Positions 28,013 through 37,349 are shown, numbered from the stretch's first letter. The stretch is DNA of 64,000 bases from Opitutales bacterium (GCA_028101545.1 JAOHKZ010000001.1:1-64000); one strand, 5' to 3'. Translations and numbers: made by a program. Notes: generated from the sequence alone by a model not told the origin.

Positions 28013-29173
28013 CTAAAAAATTTTAGACATATTGTGCCAGGATCGAACATTGACATCTGATCGAACTCCCGACCAATTGCCGCCATAACAGAGCCCGATG
28101 TTTATGTTTTGGTTACCAGCGAATGATCTCCACTTGTTTAAATTGCCTAACCATGAAGAGATAAAAGTCTCACCTGATTTGATTTCAATGGCCTGTAAAT
28201 CGATGCCATTTTCTAGTAAGAGATCAATTTCTAGCCCAGCACGGTCTCTCCAAAAGAACATGGAAGCATCCACCCCTTGATTTAATTGTGTTTTGAACAC
28301 ATCTGCCACCACCATATTTTCAAATAAATTACCGCGTAAGGGGTGGGTTCTTATTTGGGCTTCTTCCTGGATCCCCAAGAGTCGGCTGGCAAGCCCAACA
28401 TCGTAAAAATAGAGCTTCGGGGTCTTCACCATCCGCTTCCTAAAGTTGCTGGAATGCGGTTTTAGCGTAAAACATATATAAGATGCTTGCAACACGCTTA
28501 GCCAGGACTTTGCAGTCGGAACCGTTATAGAACAATCATTGGCAATTCTACTTAAGTTTAGAAGTGACCCGATGTTGCCCGCACAAAGCGATATGAAACG
28601 CAGAAAATGATCCCGGTTTTTAATGGACATTAACTGACGGATGTCTTTTTCAATATAAGTCTCTATATAAGCGTTGAGCCAGCGTCGTGCTGTGCTGCCG
28701 CCAGATATGATCCTAGGATAGAAGCCGTGAAATAAGTTGTGATCGATAGATTGCGTAAATATTTTCCCCTTTTTTAATTCCGCAATAGAGAAGGGGAGTA
28801 ATGATAGGTTGGCTACCCGTCCTGCTAGACTCTGAGATATCTGACGATTCAATTGAAATTGTGATGAACCGGTTAAAATGAAGAGACCATTTCGCTTATC
28901 TTCGTCGATAATTCGCTGCAGATAGTTGAAAAGCTCTGGGCAGCGCTGCACCTCATCCAATACCGCACCATTTTGGAATTGTCCCAAAAAGCCGCGAGGG
29001 TCCTCCTTTGCAAATTGATACTGATCAAGATCTTCGAGGTTAATATAGGGCTTGGTTTTAAAGAGTGCACGCACAAGTGTGGTCTTTCCAGATTGCCGGG
29101 GACCTGTTATCGCTACGGCAGGAAATTCTTTAGCGAGTTGAGCGATGAGTTTTGCTGAATCTCTTTGAACCAT
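28013..29173 (-). CDS. AAA ATPase with DUF4143-like C-terminus
   Basis: VAITGPRQSGKTTLVRALF Walker A; GAVLDEVQRCPELFNYLQ; GLFILTGSSQFQL; DUF4143-like C-terminal region. Confidence 0.88.
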   Translation of the reverse strand: MVQRDSAKLIAQLAKEFPAVAITGPRQSGKTTLVRALFKTKPYINLEDLDQYQFAKEDPRGFLGQFQNGAVLDEVQRCPELFNYLQRIIDEDKRNGLFILTGSSQFQLNRQISQSLAGRVANLSLLPFSIAELKKGKIFTQSIDHNLFHGFYPRIISGGSTARRWLNAYIETYIEKDIRQLMSIKNRDHFLRFISLCAGNIGSLLNLSRIANDCSITVPTAKSWLSVLQASYICFTLKPHSSNFRKRMVKTPKLYFYDVGLASRLLGIQEEAQIRTHPLRGNLFENMVVADVFKTQLNQGVDASMFFWRDRAGLEIDLLLENGIDLQAIEIKSGETFISSWLGNLNKWRSFAGNQNINIGLCYGGNWSGVRSDVNVRSWHNMSKIF

Positions 29174-29483
29174 ATCCTAAATATAATCTGGCATATTTAA
29201 ATTACAACTTTAAATTTGCCGATTTCCGGTGTGAAACCTTAAGGAGTTTTCCATACACTTTACTGATAGACCAGATCGGATACCGCCACACTTCACTCTA
29301 CCTTAAGACTTAAAATCAACCTTTTTGCATGATATAAAATGCATAAAACTCGATTTGGTACATAAACCCTAAAGTCTAAATCCAATAATCATCAAAATGC
29401 ATGATATATCAGGCAATATTAGCCCGTCACTCACTTCTCACTTCTCACTATTCACCCTTCACCATTCACTCTTCATTTATTTC

Positions 29484-29615
29484 GCCCGCCTCAATCCATC
29501 AGTTGACCAATCGGAAATCAAAAACTTACAAACCCACCAAACCGAACTGGAAGAAGCCCTCCCCGAAACCCGCTTCCGCTTGGATTCTTTATACTTCGTA
29601 GTCGTCCTGAATTAA
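29484..29615 (+). pseudogene. Orphan duplicate of the rapA 3' end, copy 2
   Basis: ARLNPSVDQSEIKNLQTHQTELEEALPETRFRLDSLYFVVVLN*; 41-bp exact block caatcggaaatcaaaaacttacaaacccaccaaaccgaact. Confidence 0.92.
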
Positions 29616-29718
29616 GAATTTAGTTTTTTTAAAGATAAAAAGTTACAGTATTGCAGAATCTAATGAATTAAATAATAAACAGATTTTAATAGAAGAATGT
29701 AATGAAACATAAACTTAG

Positions 29719-30372
29719 ATGAGTAAAAAAGTAGAGATAGCGATTCAGATAACAATAGTATTTTCTTTGATTTGTTTTACCATAGAAACAATTCCCGGTC
29801 TAGATTCAGAGATTTACAAGCTTTTAGTCAATTTAGAGATTATCTTTGTTGCAATCTTTACCTTGGAATATTTAGCAAGAATTTACATCTCGAAGCAGAA
29901 AGTTAAATTTATTTTCAGCTTTTTTGGACTAATCGATTTGATTGCGATTCTTCCCTTTTACTTATCATTAGGTTTCGATTTAAAAGCACTAAGGGCGGTT
30001 AGATTTATTCGAGCATTTAGGCTTCTCAAGCTCACTCGCTATAATAAAGCGGTAGATTTGTTAGGTGATGCATTAAAAAGATCCAAAGAAGAATTATTCG
30101 TCTTTACATTCCTCGCGTCCTCTCTTCTTTATCTAACCTCAGTTGGTATTTATTACTTCGAGAAAGACCTTCAACCAGAAGAGTTTGGTTCCGTTCCCCA
30201 AGCACTTTGGTGGTCTGTAGTAACTTTAACTTCAGTTGGATATGGGGATGTGACACCCAACTCTACTGGTGGCAAAGTTTTTACATCGATCATTTTATTC
30301 CTTGGTATTGGCTTGGTTAGTGTGCCTTCTGCAATTTTAGTTTCTGCCTTTTCTAAGGCATCTAAAAAATGA
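29719..30372 (+). CDS. Voltage-gated potassium-channel-like protein
   Basis: S4-like LKALRAVRFIRAFRLLKLTRY; selectivity filter TSVGYGD; 6-TM layout. Confidence 0.9.
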   Translation: MSKKVEIAIQITIVFSLICFTIETIPGLDSEIYKLLVNLEIIFVAIFTLEYLARIYISKQKVKFIFSFFGLIDLIAILPFYLSLGFDLKALRAVRFIRAFRLLKLTRYNKAVDLLGDALKRSKEELFVFTFLASSLLYLTSVGIYYFEKDLQPEEFGSVPQALWWSVVTLTSVGYGDVTPNSTGGKVFTSIILFLGIGLVSVPSAILVSAFSKASKK

Positions 30373-30401
30373 TTCCAGTTCAGTACTTTTAATTTTACAG
30401 C

Positions 30402-31322
30402 ATGCAGATTTATGTTTCAAAAGATGGCCAACTATTTGGACCGTACTCCGAAGAAAATTATAAGAAATATATTGATTCATCTGCGTTTAGTGATGAGCAC
30501 TTAATTTGCGTTGATGGTACTAATTGGGTTCCTCCTTTCGAAGTTTTCTCTCCGCAAAAAAACAAAATAGATAAACCTACACCTAAGACCAAAAACTTGG
30601 GTACTTTAAAAAAACATAATATAGGAAAGAAAATTAAATATGTTATTTTTGTTTTCTTATCTTTAGTGGGACTCGCAGTTTTTATCGGAACTGATTACAA
30701 CATTATTGCATTAATATTATTTTTCTTCTGCATTTTGATTCCATATGTACTCTTTAAATTTCTTCTATTTGTTATCAAGGGTGCGAAAGACTATAAGCCA
30801 AAGTCTCAAGTATTGACAGATAATGCGAGGGCATTTGTTGAATCAATAAAACAAACTAAAAGACTAGCATCAGTTCACACCAAGATAATTTTAAAGAAAG
30901 GTGAGACCGCTTATTATTCTGAACAATCAAAACTTTTTGAAACTAGGGCAGTTCGTCACTATCAGTCTGGCTCTGCTGGAATTAGGGTTATGAAAGGAGT
31001 TTATGTTGGAGGGTCGCGCGGAAAGTCCATCAGTAATGAAGAATGGAAGCATATAGATGATGGCACACTTATTATAACAAATAAACGACTGGTTTTTGAT
31101 GGTTTTTCGCAAAATAGGAATTTTAATTTATCAAGAATAATGAGTGTTTCACAAGGTCTAGATAAAATTGAAGTAAGTATTGAAGGTCGTCAGAAGAGCC
31201 TAGTTTTTGATTGTTCAAATTCAATAATTTGCTCAACAGTGATTCATATTTGTGCCCAAGCGGAAAACCCAAGTGATCTCACAGATGTGAATTTAGATAT
31301 ACAGATTCAAGAACCCAAATAG
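30402..31322 (+). CDS. GYF_2-like + TM + bacterial PH-like domain protein
   Basis: N-terminal MQIYVSKDGQLFGPYSEENYKKYI; two TM segments; LIITNKRLVFDGFSQNRNFNLSRIMSV typical of bacterial PH-like domains. Confidence 0.65.
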   Translation: MQIYVSKDGQLFGPYSEENYKKYIDSSAFSDEHLICVDGTNWVPPFEVFSPQKNKIDKPTPKTKNLGTLKKHNIGKKIKYVIFVFLSLVGLAVFIGTDYNIIALILFFFCILIPYVLFKFLLFVIKGAKDYKPKSQVLTDNARAFVESIKQTKRLASVHTKIILKKGETAYYSEQSKLFETRAVRHYQSGSAGIRVMKGVYVGGSRGKSISNEEWKHIDDGTLIITNKRLVFDGFSQNRNFNLSRIMSVSQGLDKIEVSIEGRQKSLVFDCSNSIICSTVIHICAQAENPSDLTDVNLDIQIQEPK

Positions 31323-31386
31323 TGCTTCCCTGTTGAAATAAAATCTTTTCTAAAACAAATTTCGAAGATGTTCGAAGAAGAGAGTA

Positions 31387-32304
31387 TTAAGCTTCATTGT
31401 CTAGGCCTGCATCAAGTACGGCATCCCAAAAATCGTTTTCATGGATAATTTGAACATTCACTCCCTGTTTTCGCAATTGTATAACTCTCTCTACTTTCCT
31501 TCCATAACATGAATAAGCCCAGCACTGGTTGCCTGCGGCACCGTAAACTAAGTAATTCAGTTCTTTAGTCGGCTTAGTTAGGAAGACTCCTTTTCCTCTT
31601 TCCACAATTACTTTAAACTCGCTCCTTTTTGCTCGGTGGGAGTGACCTGTGAAGACAAATTTTTTATTATCAAAGGATATAACGGGATCTACACTGCATG
31701 CTCCTTTAGTAGTGATTGATTTTCTTAATTCTTCGTCTAGCTTAAATCTGTTAGAAGATGATAATCCTACAAATTCTGCAAAAAATGATTTTAGAAGTTC
31801 CTGCTCCTCTTTATCGACTTTGCCGTCCTCCAAAACTTCCAAGAGAAGACTGTAAATTTCATCATAAGGGTAGCATCCTTTGAGGTGATCTGCTTCCTCC
31901 ATCCAATTGGATAAAGTCCTTATTTCATTTTCCTCTACTATGCCGTCGGCAAGCATACCATGTAAAATTCCCTGTAAAACCTGCAGGTCACTTGTGATAA
32001 AGTCATAAAACACATTTTCACTAGTAGCTTTTTCCAAAAACCATTCGATATCCTTGAGTTCGTCTTGATCAATAACCCCGTCCTTAAGGGATTCTTCAAG
32101 TATGGGAATTAGTTCTGAATAGGGATGGATACTCACATACCTTTTTTGCTCCTCCATCCACATCCTTATTTCTTCCAGTTCTTTACTGTTTACTACACCG
32201 TCTGAAACTACTCCAGATATAATACCACTTAGAGTGTTAAGAGATTTATGTAGATTGGATTTACTGCAGAATTTATGGTAGTGAAGGCTGTCTATATTTT
32301 CCAT
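31387..32304 (-). CDS. Tandem TerB-like helical repeats + C-terminal BRCT domain
   Basis: Two internal repeats (LSGIISGVVSDGVVNSKELEEIRMWMEE / LQGILHGMLADGIVEENEIRTLSNWMEE); BRCT-like KKFVFTGHSHRAKRSEFKVIVERGKGVFLTKPTKELNYLVYG. Confidence 0.65.
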   Translation of the reverse strand: MENIDSLHYHKFCSKSNLHKSLNTLSGIISGVVSDGVVNSKELEEIRMWMEEQKRYVSIHPYSELIPILEESLKDGVIDQDELKDIEWFLEKATSENVFYDFITSDLQVLQGILHGMLADGIVEENEIRTLSNWMEEADHLKGCYPYDEIYSLLLEVLEDGKVDKEEQELLKSFFAEFVGLSSSNRFKLDEELRKSITTKGACSVDPVISFDNKKFVFTGHSHRAKRSEFKVIVERGKGVFLTKPTKELNYLVYGAAGNQCWAYSCYGRKVERVIQLRKQGVNVQIIHENDFWDAVLDAGLDNEA

Positions 32305-32507
32305 AGATAAAATTTACCCAATTCGCATATTCATGTACAAGGAATTTTTCACTTAGTCAAATTTTACAATCTGGATTCATTTAACAAAGAAATTTCGAAG
32401 GCTTACCCATATGAACCAATTCCTAAATAAAGGCCTGTTTGGATAAGCATACAAACCGCTTTTCTTGGTGTTGAATTTTATTCTCACGAAATAGACTGTA
32501 GGCCTAG

Positions 32508-35500
32508 CTAGTACTCAAGTAAGTCAGCTTTAACCAACTCATTTTCTTCTTCCATAAAGTCTTCAATTGTTTCCTCTGGGATTTCGTCTTTAGTAACTCT
32601 TTTCTTTTCAAGAATTTCATCAATTGCCGATTTCAAGATTTGATATTCACCCTCCATATCATTGAAGAAATCAATGCTCCAAACCCTCAAAATCGTCCAG
32701 CCTTTGGATTCAAGAATGGCTTGCCTTTCAATATCCCTGTCCCTCGCACTCTGCCTTAGATGATCTTTTCCATCTAATTCAACTCCGCAAAGGTAGCCAT
32801 TAGGGAAGTCTTCATGCATGACGCCAAGATCGATTCTCCATCCGCTTACACCTACCTGTGGGTTGACGATATATCCATCGGCTTCCAACCGATCATGAAA
32901 CCATTTTTCCCATGGTGCATCATACCAATGGCCACCGTCAGGTTCGTTTCGCGTAGAAGTGTCTTCAAGCTGCCCTGTCTTTGCATACTGGAGGTACCTT
33001 CTCAGAACCTGTGGGCCACTATTCTGAGCAGTAATGTCGTTTGGATTCATGCTAGAGCAGACCACAACCCTTTTCTTTGCTCTTGTCACAAGAACATTGA
33101 TTCGGTTTTCCCCTTTTTCCATATTAATTGGGCCGTACCTTTGAAACATTCTACCTTCATGATTCTTTCCGTAGACAGTTGCGATAATGATCGTATCTCT
33201 TTCATCCCCCTGCACATTTTCAAGGTTTTTGATAAAGAAATATTCTGGAGTATTCTTCCAGTGATTGAGGTAAGCCCTAATCGTATCATCAATCTGTTCC
33301 TGAAAAAGTTCCTCTACACGGATTGCCTGCTTGAGGTTCATGACCGCCACCCCGATCGACCAGCCTGGTCTCTCCCTGATTTCGTGCAGAATAATTTCAA
33401 CCAATTTTTGGGCTTCAATCGGGTTGGGGTTTTTGGATGGAGACCACCCAGAAGTCTGTCCATGCTCATCAACTGAGACTAGGTCAGTCTTGCCGGAATT
33501 ATAAACTCCTTTTGCATCAATAAATTTAACACCAAGCCGATCGTCCTGATTTAAATTCGGAACGGTCATGAGATCATTCTCGTAAAACTCGTTATTGGAG
33601 AACCTTATTAAAGACTCGTCTTCGGATCTGTAGTGATAACACAGTCTTCTGAAATTAGGAAATGCGAGCATGGCTCTGTCTAAAATCGAATAATTAGTGT
33701 CATCCTCCTGATCCATCTCGTCCTCAAGAGTCGATTGCATGTACCGGGTTGGGGGCATTTGCTTTGGGTCACCAACAACGACAACCTGCTTGCTTCTTAA
33801 AATACTACCGATGGCTTCCTCAGGGAGCATCTGGGAAGCTTCGTCAATAATGACAAGGTCAAACTCGGTAGTCTTAGGGACATAGTCCGCAACTGAAGAA
33901 GGAGTCATGAGAAAGCATGGAGTGTAATGCTTCAAAGTATCAATGGCTCGAAAGCACAGTTCTCTTACGGTAATTCTAGCATTCGGAACTGACTCAATAT
34001 GATTCAGTAGTTGCTGTCCCATCTTGTCTCCCACTTTGGTAGCTTTTTTGTGCTTTGGCAGATCCTCTGCCTTAGGCATTCTGCTCGCTATCTCTCTGAC
34101 ATAAGTTGACCTGCAATCCTCTTCGGCTTTTTTGAACTTATCTCTCAAACGGTTCATGTTTTTACCGTTGAATTTATATATCTGAGGTGACTTCTCTGAT
34201 ACCTTCTTGGAGAAGAATTTGTAAAGTCCTGCTTCGAGTAAATTTCCTATCGATCTACCGGCGATGGTTAGATTCCTGAGCCATTCCCCACAGCCAATTC
34301 TTTGCTCAAATCCATGCAGAACAGAGTTGATCTCCCCTAATTCCCGAAAAGATGATTTGGCATCGGCTAGAGCTTGCAAAATCCTAGATATTTCCGCAGC
34401 AGAGTGATTCTCAAATGAAAGTGAGACTTGCGATATGAAATCCTCAGCATTCCGTAAATCCTTCGTTCTTTCCTCCAGCCACTTTAGTTGTTGTTCAATT
34501 TGCCCGGAGTTAACTTCGACATATCCCGACTCTTGTAAGTGCTTTTTTGATGTTTCATTCAACTGCAACAAATTCACAAGCTCAGAGGCTTTTGCCTGCA
34601 GTGAACTTATGTCCCCTTTGGGCATATCAAATATTTGACGGAAGAATTTCTTAGCTTTCGCAGATTCACTCCAAGGCATCAAAGTAAAACTGATCCATAG
34701 TCCAACTGAAGGGGTTGATCCAAGATGTTCTTTTTGGAGCATCGCATCAACACTTGTTGGTCTCTGATTGAGTCCAATCAATGACTTTAGTTTCTTTTCA
34801 GAATCTTCAAAAATCACCCTTTGTTTATGAGTTTGGGTTAAATTGTTGGCTGTACTTTCAATTCCCTGAAGGTCTACAGCTTGATAATTTTCGGGAAATT
34901 TGCTGAGGGATTTACGGATTACTTCTAGCTTTTCGTATATCTCATCAATTTCAAAAGGAGTCGGGATTTTTGAGTAGTAAAGAATTGAGAGAAGATGAAA
35001 ATTAGACTGGTCAGCATTCGATATTAGTTCTTCCAAACTAGCTGCTTCACTCAAATCACTTTTCAAATTTCTCAAGTCATAATCCGGAGGTACATTAAAA
35101 TCAGGGATTTGCTCATCTTTTACAAGATCCTGATGAATGGCGTAAGTTGTCAGTGCATAATGAGCAATTAAGTTATCCTCACTAAGGGTTTCTTTTTGCC
35201 CCCCTTCAAAAATTTCCCGACCCATCTGATGGGCGTGATCATTTAATTGAGTTAGATAACTGTCTCTCTCTTCTCTTACCCTTAGAAATTGTGATTTAGA
35301 AACTTTTTCATCAGGAGCTGGTGCCTTGATTTTCTCTCCTATGCTTTCAAACAGGGTAGATTTTCGTGCGTACTCTGAGTGAAGGGATAAACACTTTTTA
35401 CCTAGTCCAATCGACTCAAGGCGGTGATTGACAACTTCCAAGGCTGCAAGTTTTTGAGCCAAAAATAAAACGGTTTTACCACGATAAAGTGCATTGCTAA

Positions 35501-36635
35501 TTAAATTAACAATTGTTTGAGATTTTCCGGTACCGGGAGGTCCCTCGATTACCAAATCTTTTCCTTCTGCTACTTCTAAAATGGCGGCATGTTGAGAACT
35601 GTCTGCGTTTAAGGCAAAAGAAGGTACTAAGTCCCTACTTTCTGAATCATCCACATCCCTTAGGCCAGAATTTGTCGCCATCTCATCCCTGCCTACGAGC
35701 ATTTCTTCGGCAGCGGTTACATTTTCCTCAGCATAACCTTCGGGCAAAATCTCACTGAATGGAATTCCTCTAGACTTAAAAATCCCAATAGAGATGCGAT
35801 TGAGAACCTTCCATGAATCGAATTTCTTAATGAAATTTTCATAGGCTTCAAACATTTGATTTATATCAAAGCTACCATTCTCATCAACGAAGTCTTCGGC
35901 CTGAGGAGGAAGGGCACCAGTCTCCTGTAAGAGAGCGTAACTAAGGCTTTGGTTGCTCTCCAAGTCGCCGCTGGCCGATATTTTGTAAGAATTTTCTCCC
36001 CTTCCTTTCTCAAGATTAACTCTCATGAGCAGAATTGGTGAGGTGAAATCTTTTTCGTCGGCGTTTTGCCATTGTAGAAAACCGAAGGCGGCATAAAGGG
36101 TCTGTAAGCCTTTTTCTCTTTCGAAGCGGACTCTTTCACGCTCCATTTTGATAAGGCATTTTTTGAGGTTTTCTTCTGAAAGATCAGTCTGAAGTTTGTC
36201 GTCTGTATGCCTTTCGATTTCACTTTCACTTGATGAACTTTTAGGTAGCTCCAACTGATGACCACTTGGGATTAGCTCATGGGCAGGAGTCATTCCAAGG
36301 TCTATCCGTAGTTGGTCTTTTCTTTCACGAATTTCATCCTCTTCGAGCCCTTCTTCGGACAATCCATAATCATCGAGGTGACGCTCAAAAGACTTCTCGA
36401 ATTCAGGGGTATTTTCATCGAGCAAGTAGTCGTCCGGCTCCATCATCCCTACAATCTTGAACTTCTTTCCTGCCATCAATCTGTTCATCACAAATTGTGG
36501 AATTTCGTCACAGACATTGAAAATTCCTCCCGTACCTTTTCCTGAAAGCCTTTTATTAATCATATCATTTCCGCTCAGCTGAATAAGCTTTTTAGATAAT
36601 GCTCTGAGTAAATCTCCTCTTGTATGTGTCATCAC
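32508..36635 (-). CDS. Giant DUF4011-like SF1 helicase with C-terminal Vsr/DUF559-like (MTES_1575) nuclease domain
   Basis: 1375 aa; VIEGPPGTGKSQTIVNLI; LVIIDEASQMLPEEAIGSILRSKQVVVVGDPKQMPPT; ENVQGDERDTIIIATVYG; C-terminal WRIDLGVMHEDFPNGYLCGVELDGKDHLRQSARDRDIERQAILESKGWTILRVWSIDFF. Confidence 0.88.
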   Translation of the reverse strand: MMTHTRGDLLRALSKKLIQLSGNDMINKRLSGKGTGGIFNVCDEIPQFVMNRLMAGKKFKIVGMMEPDDYLLDENTPEFEKSFERHLDDYGLSEEGLEEDEIRERKDQLRIDLGMTPAHELIPSGHQLELPKSSSSESEIERHTDDKLQTDLSEENLKKCLIKMERERVRFEREKGLQTLYAAFGFLQWQNADEKDFTSPILLMRVNLEKGRGENSYKISASGDLESNQSLSYALLQETGALPPQAEDFVDENGSFDINQMFEAYENFIKKFDSWKVLNRISIGIFKSRGIPFSEILPEGYAEENVTAAEEMLVGRDEMATNSGLRDVDDSESRDLVPSFALNADSSQHAAILEVAEGKDLVIEGPPGTGKSQTIVNLISNALYRGKTVLFLAQKLAALEVVNHRLESIGLGKKCLSLHSEYARKSTLFESIGEKIKAPAPDEKVSKSQFLRVREERDSYLTQLNDHAHQMGREIFEGGQKETLSEDNLIAHYALTTYAIHQDLVKDEQIPDFNVPPDYDLRNLKSDLSEAASLEELISNADQSNFHLLSILYYSKIPTPFEIDEIYEKLEVIRKSLSKFPENYQAVDLQGIESTANNLTQTHKQRVIFEDSEKKLKSLIGLNQRPTSVDAMLQKEHLGSTPSVGLWISFTLMPWSESAKAKKFFRQIFDMPKGDISSLQAKASELVNLLQLNETSKKHLQESGYVEVNSGQIEQQLKWLEERTKDLRNAEDFISQVSLSFENHSAAEISRILQALADAKSSFRELGEINSVLHGFEQRIGCGEWLRNLTIAGRSIGNLLEAGLYKFFSKKVSEKSPQIYKFNGKNMNRLRDKFKKAEEDCRSTYVREIASRMPKAEDLPKHKKATKVGDKMGQQLLNHIESVPNARITVRELCFRAIDTLKHYTPCFLMTPSSVADYVPKTTEFDLVIIDEASQMLPEEAIGSILRSKQVVVVGDPKQMPPTRYMQSTLEDEMDQEDDTNYSILDRAMLAFPNFRRLCYHYRSEDESLIRFSNNEFYENDLMTVPNLNQDDRLGVKFIDAKGVYNSGKTDLVSVDEHGQTSGWSPSKNPNPIEAQKLVEIILHEIRERPGWSIGVAVMNLKQAIRVEELFQEQIDDTIRAYLNHWKNTPEYFFIKNLENVQGDERDTIIIATVYGKNHEGRMFQRYGPINMEKGENRINVLVTRAKKRVVVCSSMNPNDITAQNSGPQVLRRYLQYAKTGQLEDTSTRNEPDGGHWYDAPWEKWFHDRLEADGYIVNPQVGVSGWRIDLGVMHEDFPNGYLCGVELDGKDHLRQSARDRDIERQAILESKGWTILRVWSIDFFNDMEGEYQILKSAIDEILEKKRVTKDEIPEETIEDFMEEENELVKADLLEY

Positions 36636-36794
36636 TAGCTAAAACACTATTTCCAACGGAAAAAGTCCATTTATAATTACGATTACACATCGAAGACCTC
36701 AAAAAAGATCCGCTCGCCGAAGCGAACGAACCTCTTAATATAACCACAACCCACGCCGTCAGGCATTCAGGCAATCCCCAGACTCTGATCGAAT

Positions 36795-36809
36795 ACCCCT
36801 GTTAGGGGT
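36795..36809. repeat. Small hairpin ACCCCT-gtt-AGGGGT next to rapA remnant copy 3
   Basis: 6-bp perfect stem. Confidence 0.6.
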
Positions 36810-36824
36810 CTCGTCCTTTCTGGA

Positions 36825-36872
36825 ATCAGATTTGGCTTGGATTCTCTCCACCTCACACTTGTGGAGAATTGA
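36825..36872 (+). pseudogene. Orphan remnant of the rapA 3' end, copy 3
   Basis: IRFGLDSLHLTLVEN* versus RapA TRFRLDSLHLVVVEN*; DNA gcttggattctctccacctcacacttgtggagaattga. Confidence 0.8.
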
Positions 36873-36907
36873 GGATTCACTTTTCATAATTCACACATCA
36901 CACTTCG

Positions 36908-37348
36908 TTGATGCGAGATCTCGAACAACTATGGGATGAGTTGAACAAGCAACCGTTGCATCGGTTTGCGGATTGGCCGAATCGCGATGTGCCGAAGGGG
37001 CAGCCTGGGGTCTATCTTATTTATCAGGGGGATCGTTGGATCTATATTGGTATGTCGTTTAAGAATTTACAGAGTCGACTTAATCAGCATGCCAGTGGCA
37101 GAAGAAGTGCTGATCAGTTTTGTGTGTATGTGTCTGATCGATTGGTGATGAAAAATTTAACCGATGAACAACTGGATGGAATTGGAGAAGGGACTTATTC
37201 TTTGGATCATCAAATACGAGACTTTATTCGAACGGAATTATCTTATCGCTATGTATTGGTTTCCGACGATCCCACCGCTCGTACTCTAGAAAGGTATGGA
37301 CTCCAAATTGCCAAAGGGCAGCCAGCGGAGTTGTTGAATACCTTATGA
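36908..37348 (+). CDS. GIY-YIG-like nuclease-fold protein
   Basis: GQPGVYLIYQGDRWIYIGMSFKNLQSRLNQHASGRR. Confidence 0.72.
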   Translation: MMRDLEQLWDELNKQPLHRFADWPNRDVPKGQPGVYLIYQGDRWIYIGMSFKNLQSRLNQHASGRRSADQFCVYVSDRLVMKNLTDEQLDGIGEGTYSLDHQIRDFIRTELSYRYVLVSDDPTARTLERYGLQIAKGQPAELLNTL

Positions 37349-37349
37349 T

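Noticed and set aside
29430-29476. Short TTCAC repeats considered as a CRISPR array
   Set aside because: Units of about 7-10 nt with no regular spacer structure.
29397-29615. 72-aa ORF as an independent gene
   Set aside because: Its C-terminal 43 residues are a duplicate of the RapA end and its N-terminus is TTCAC-rich low-complexity DNA; better described as a gene fragment.
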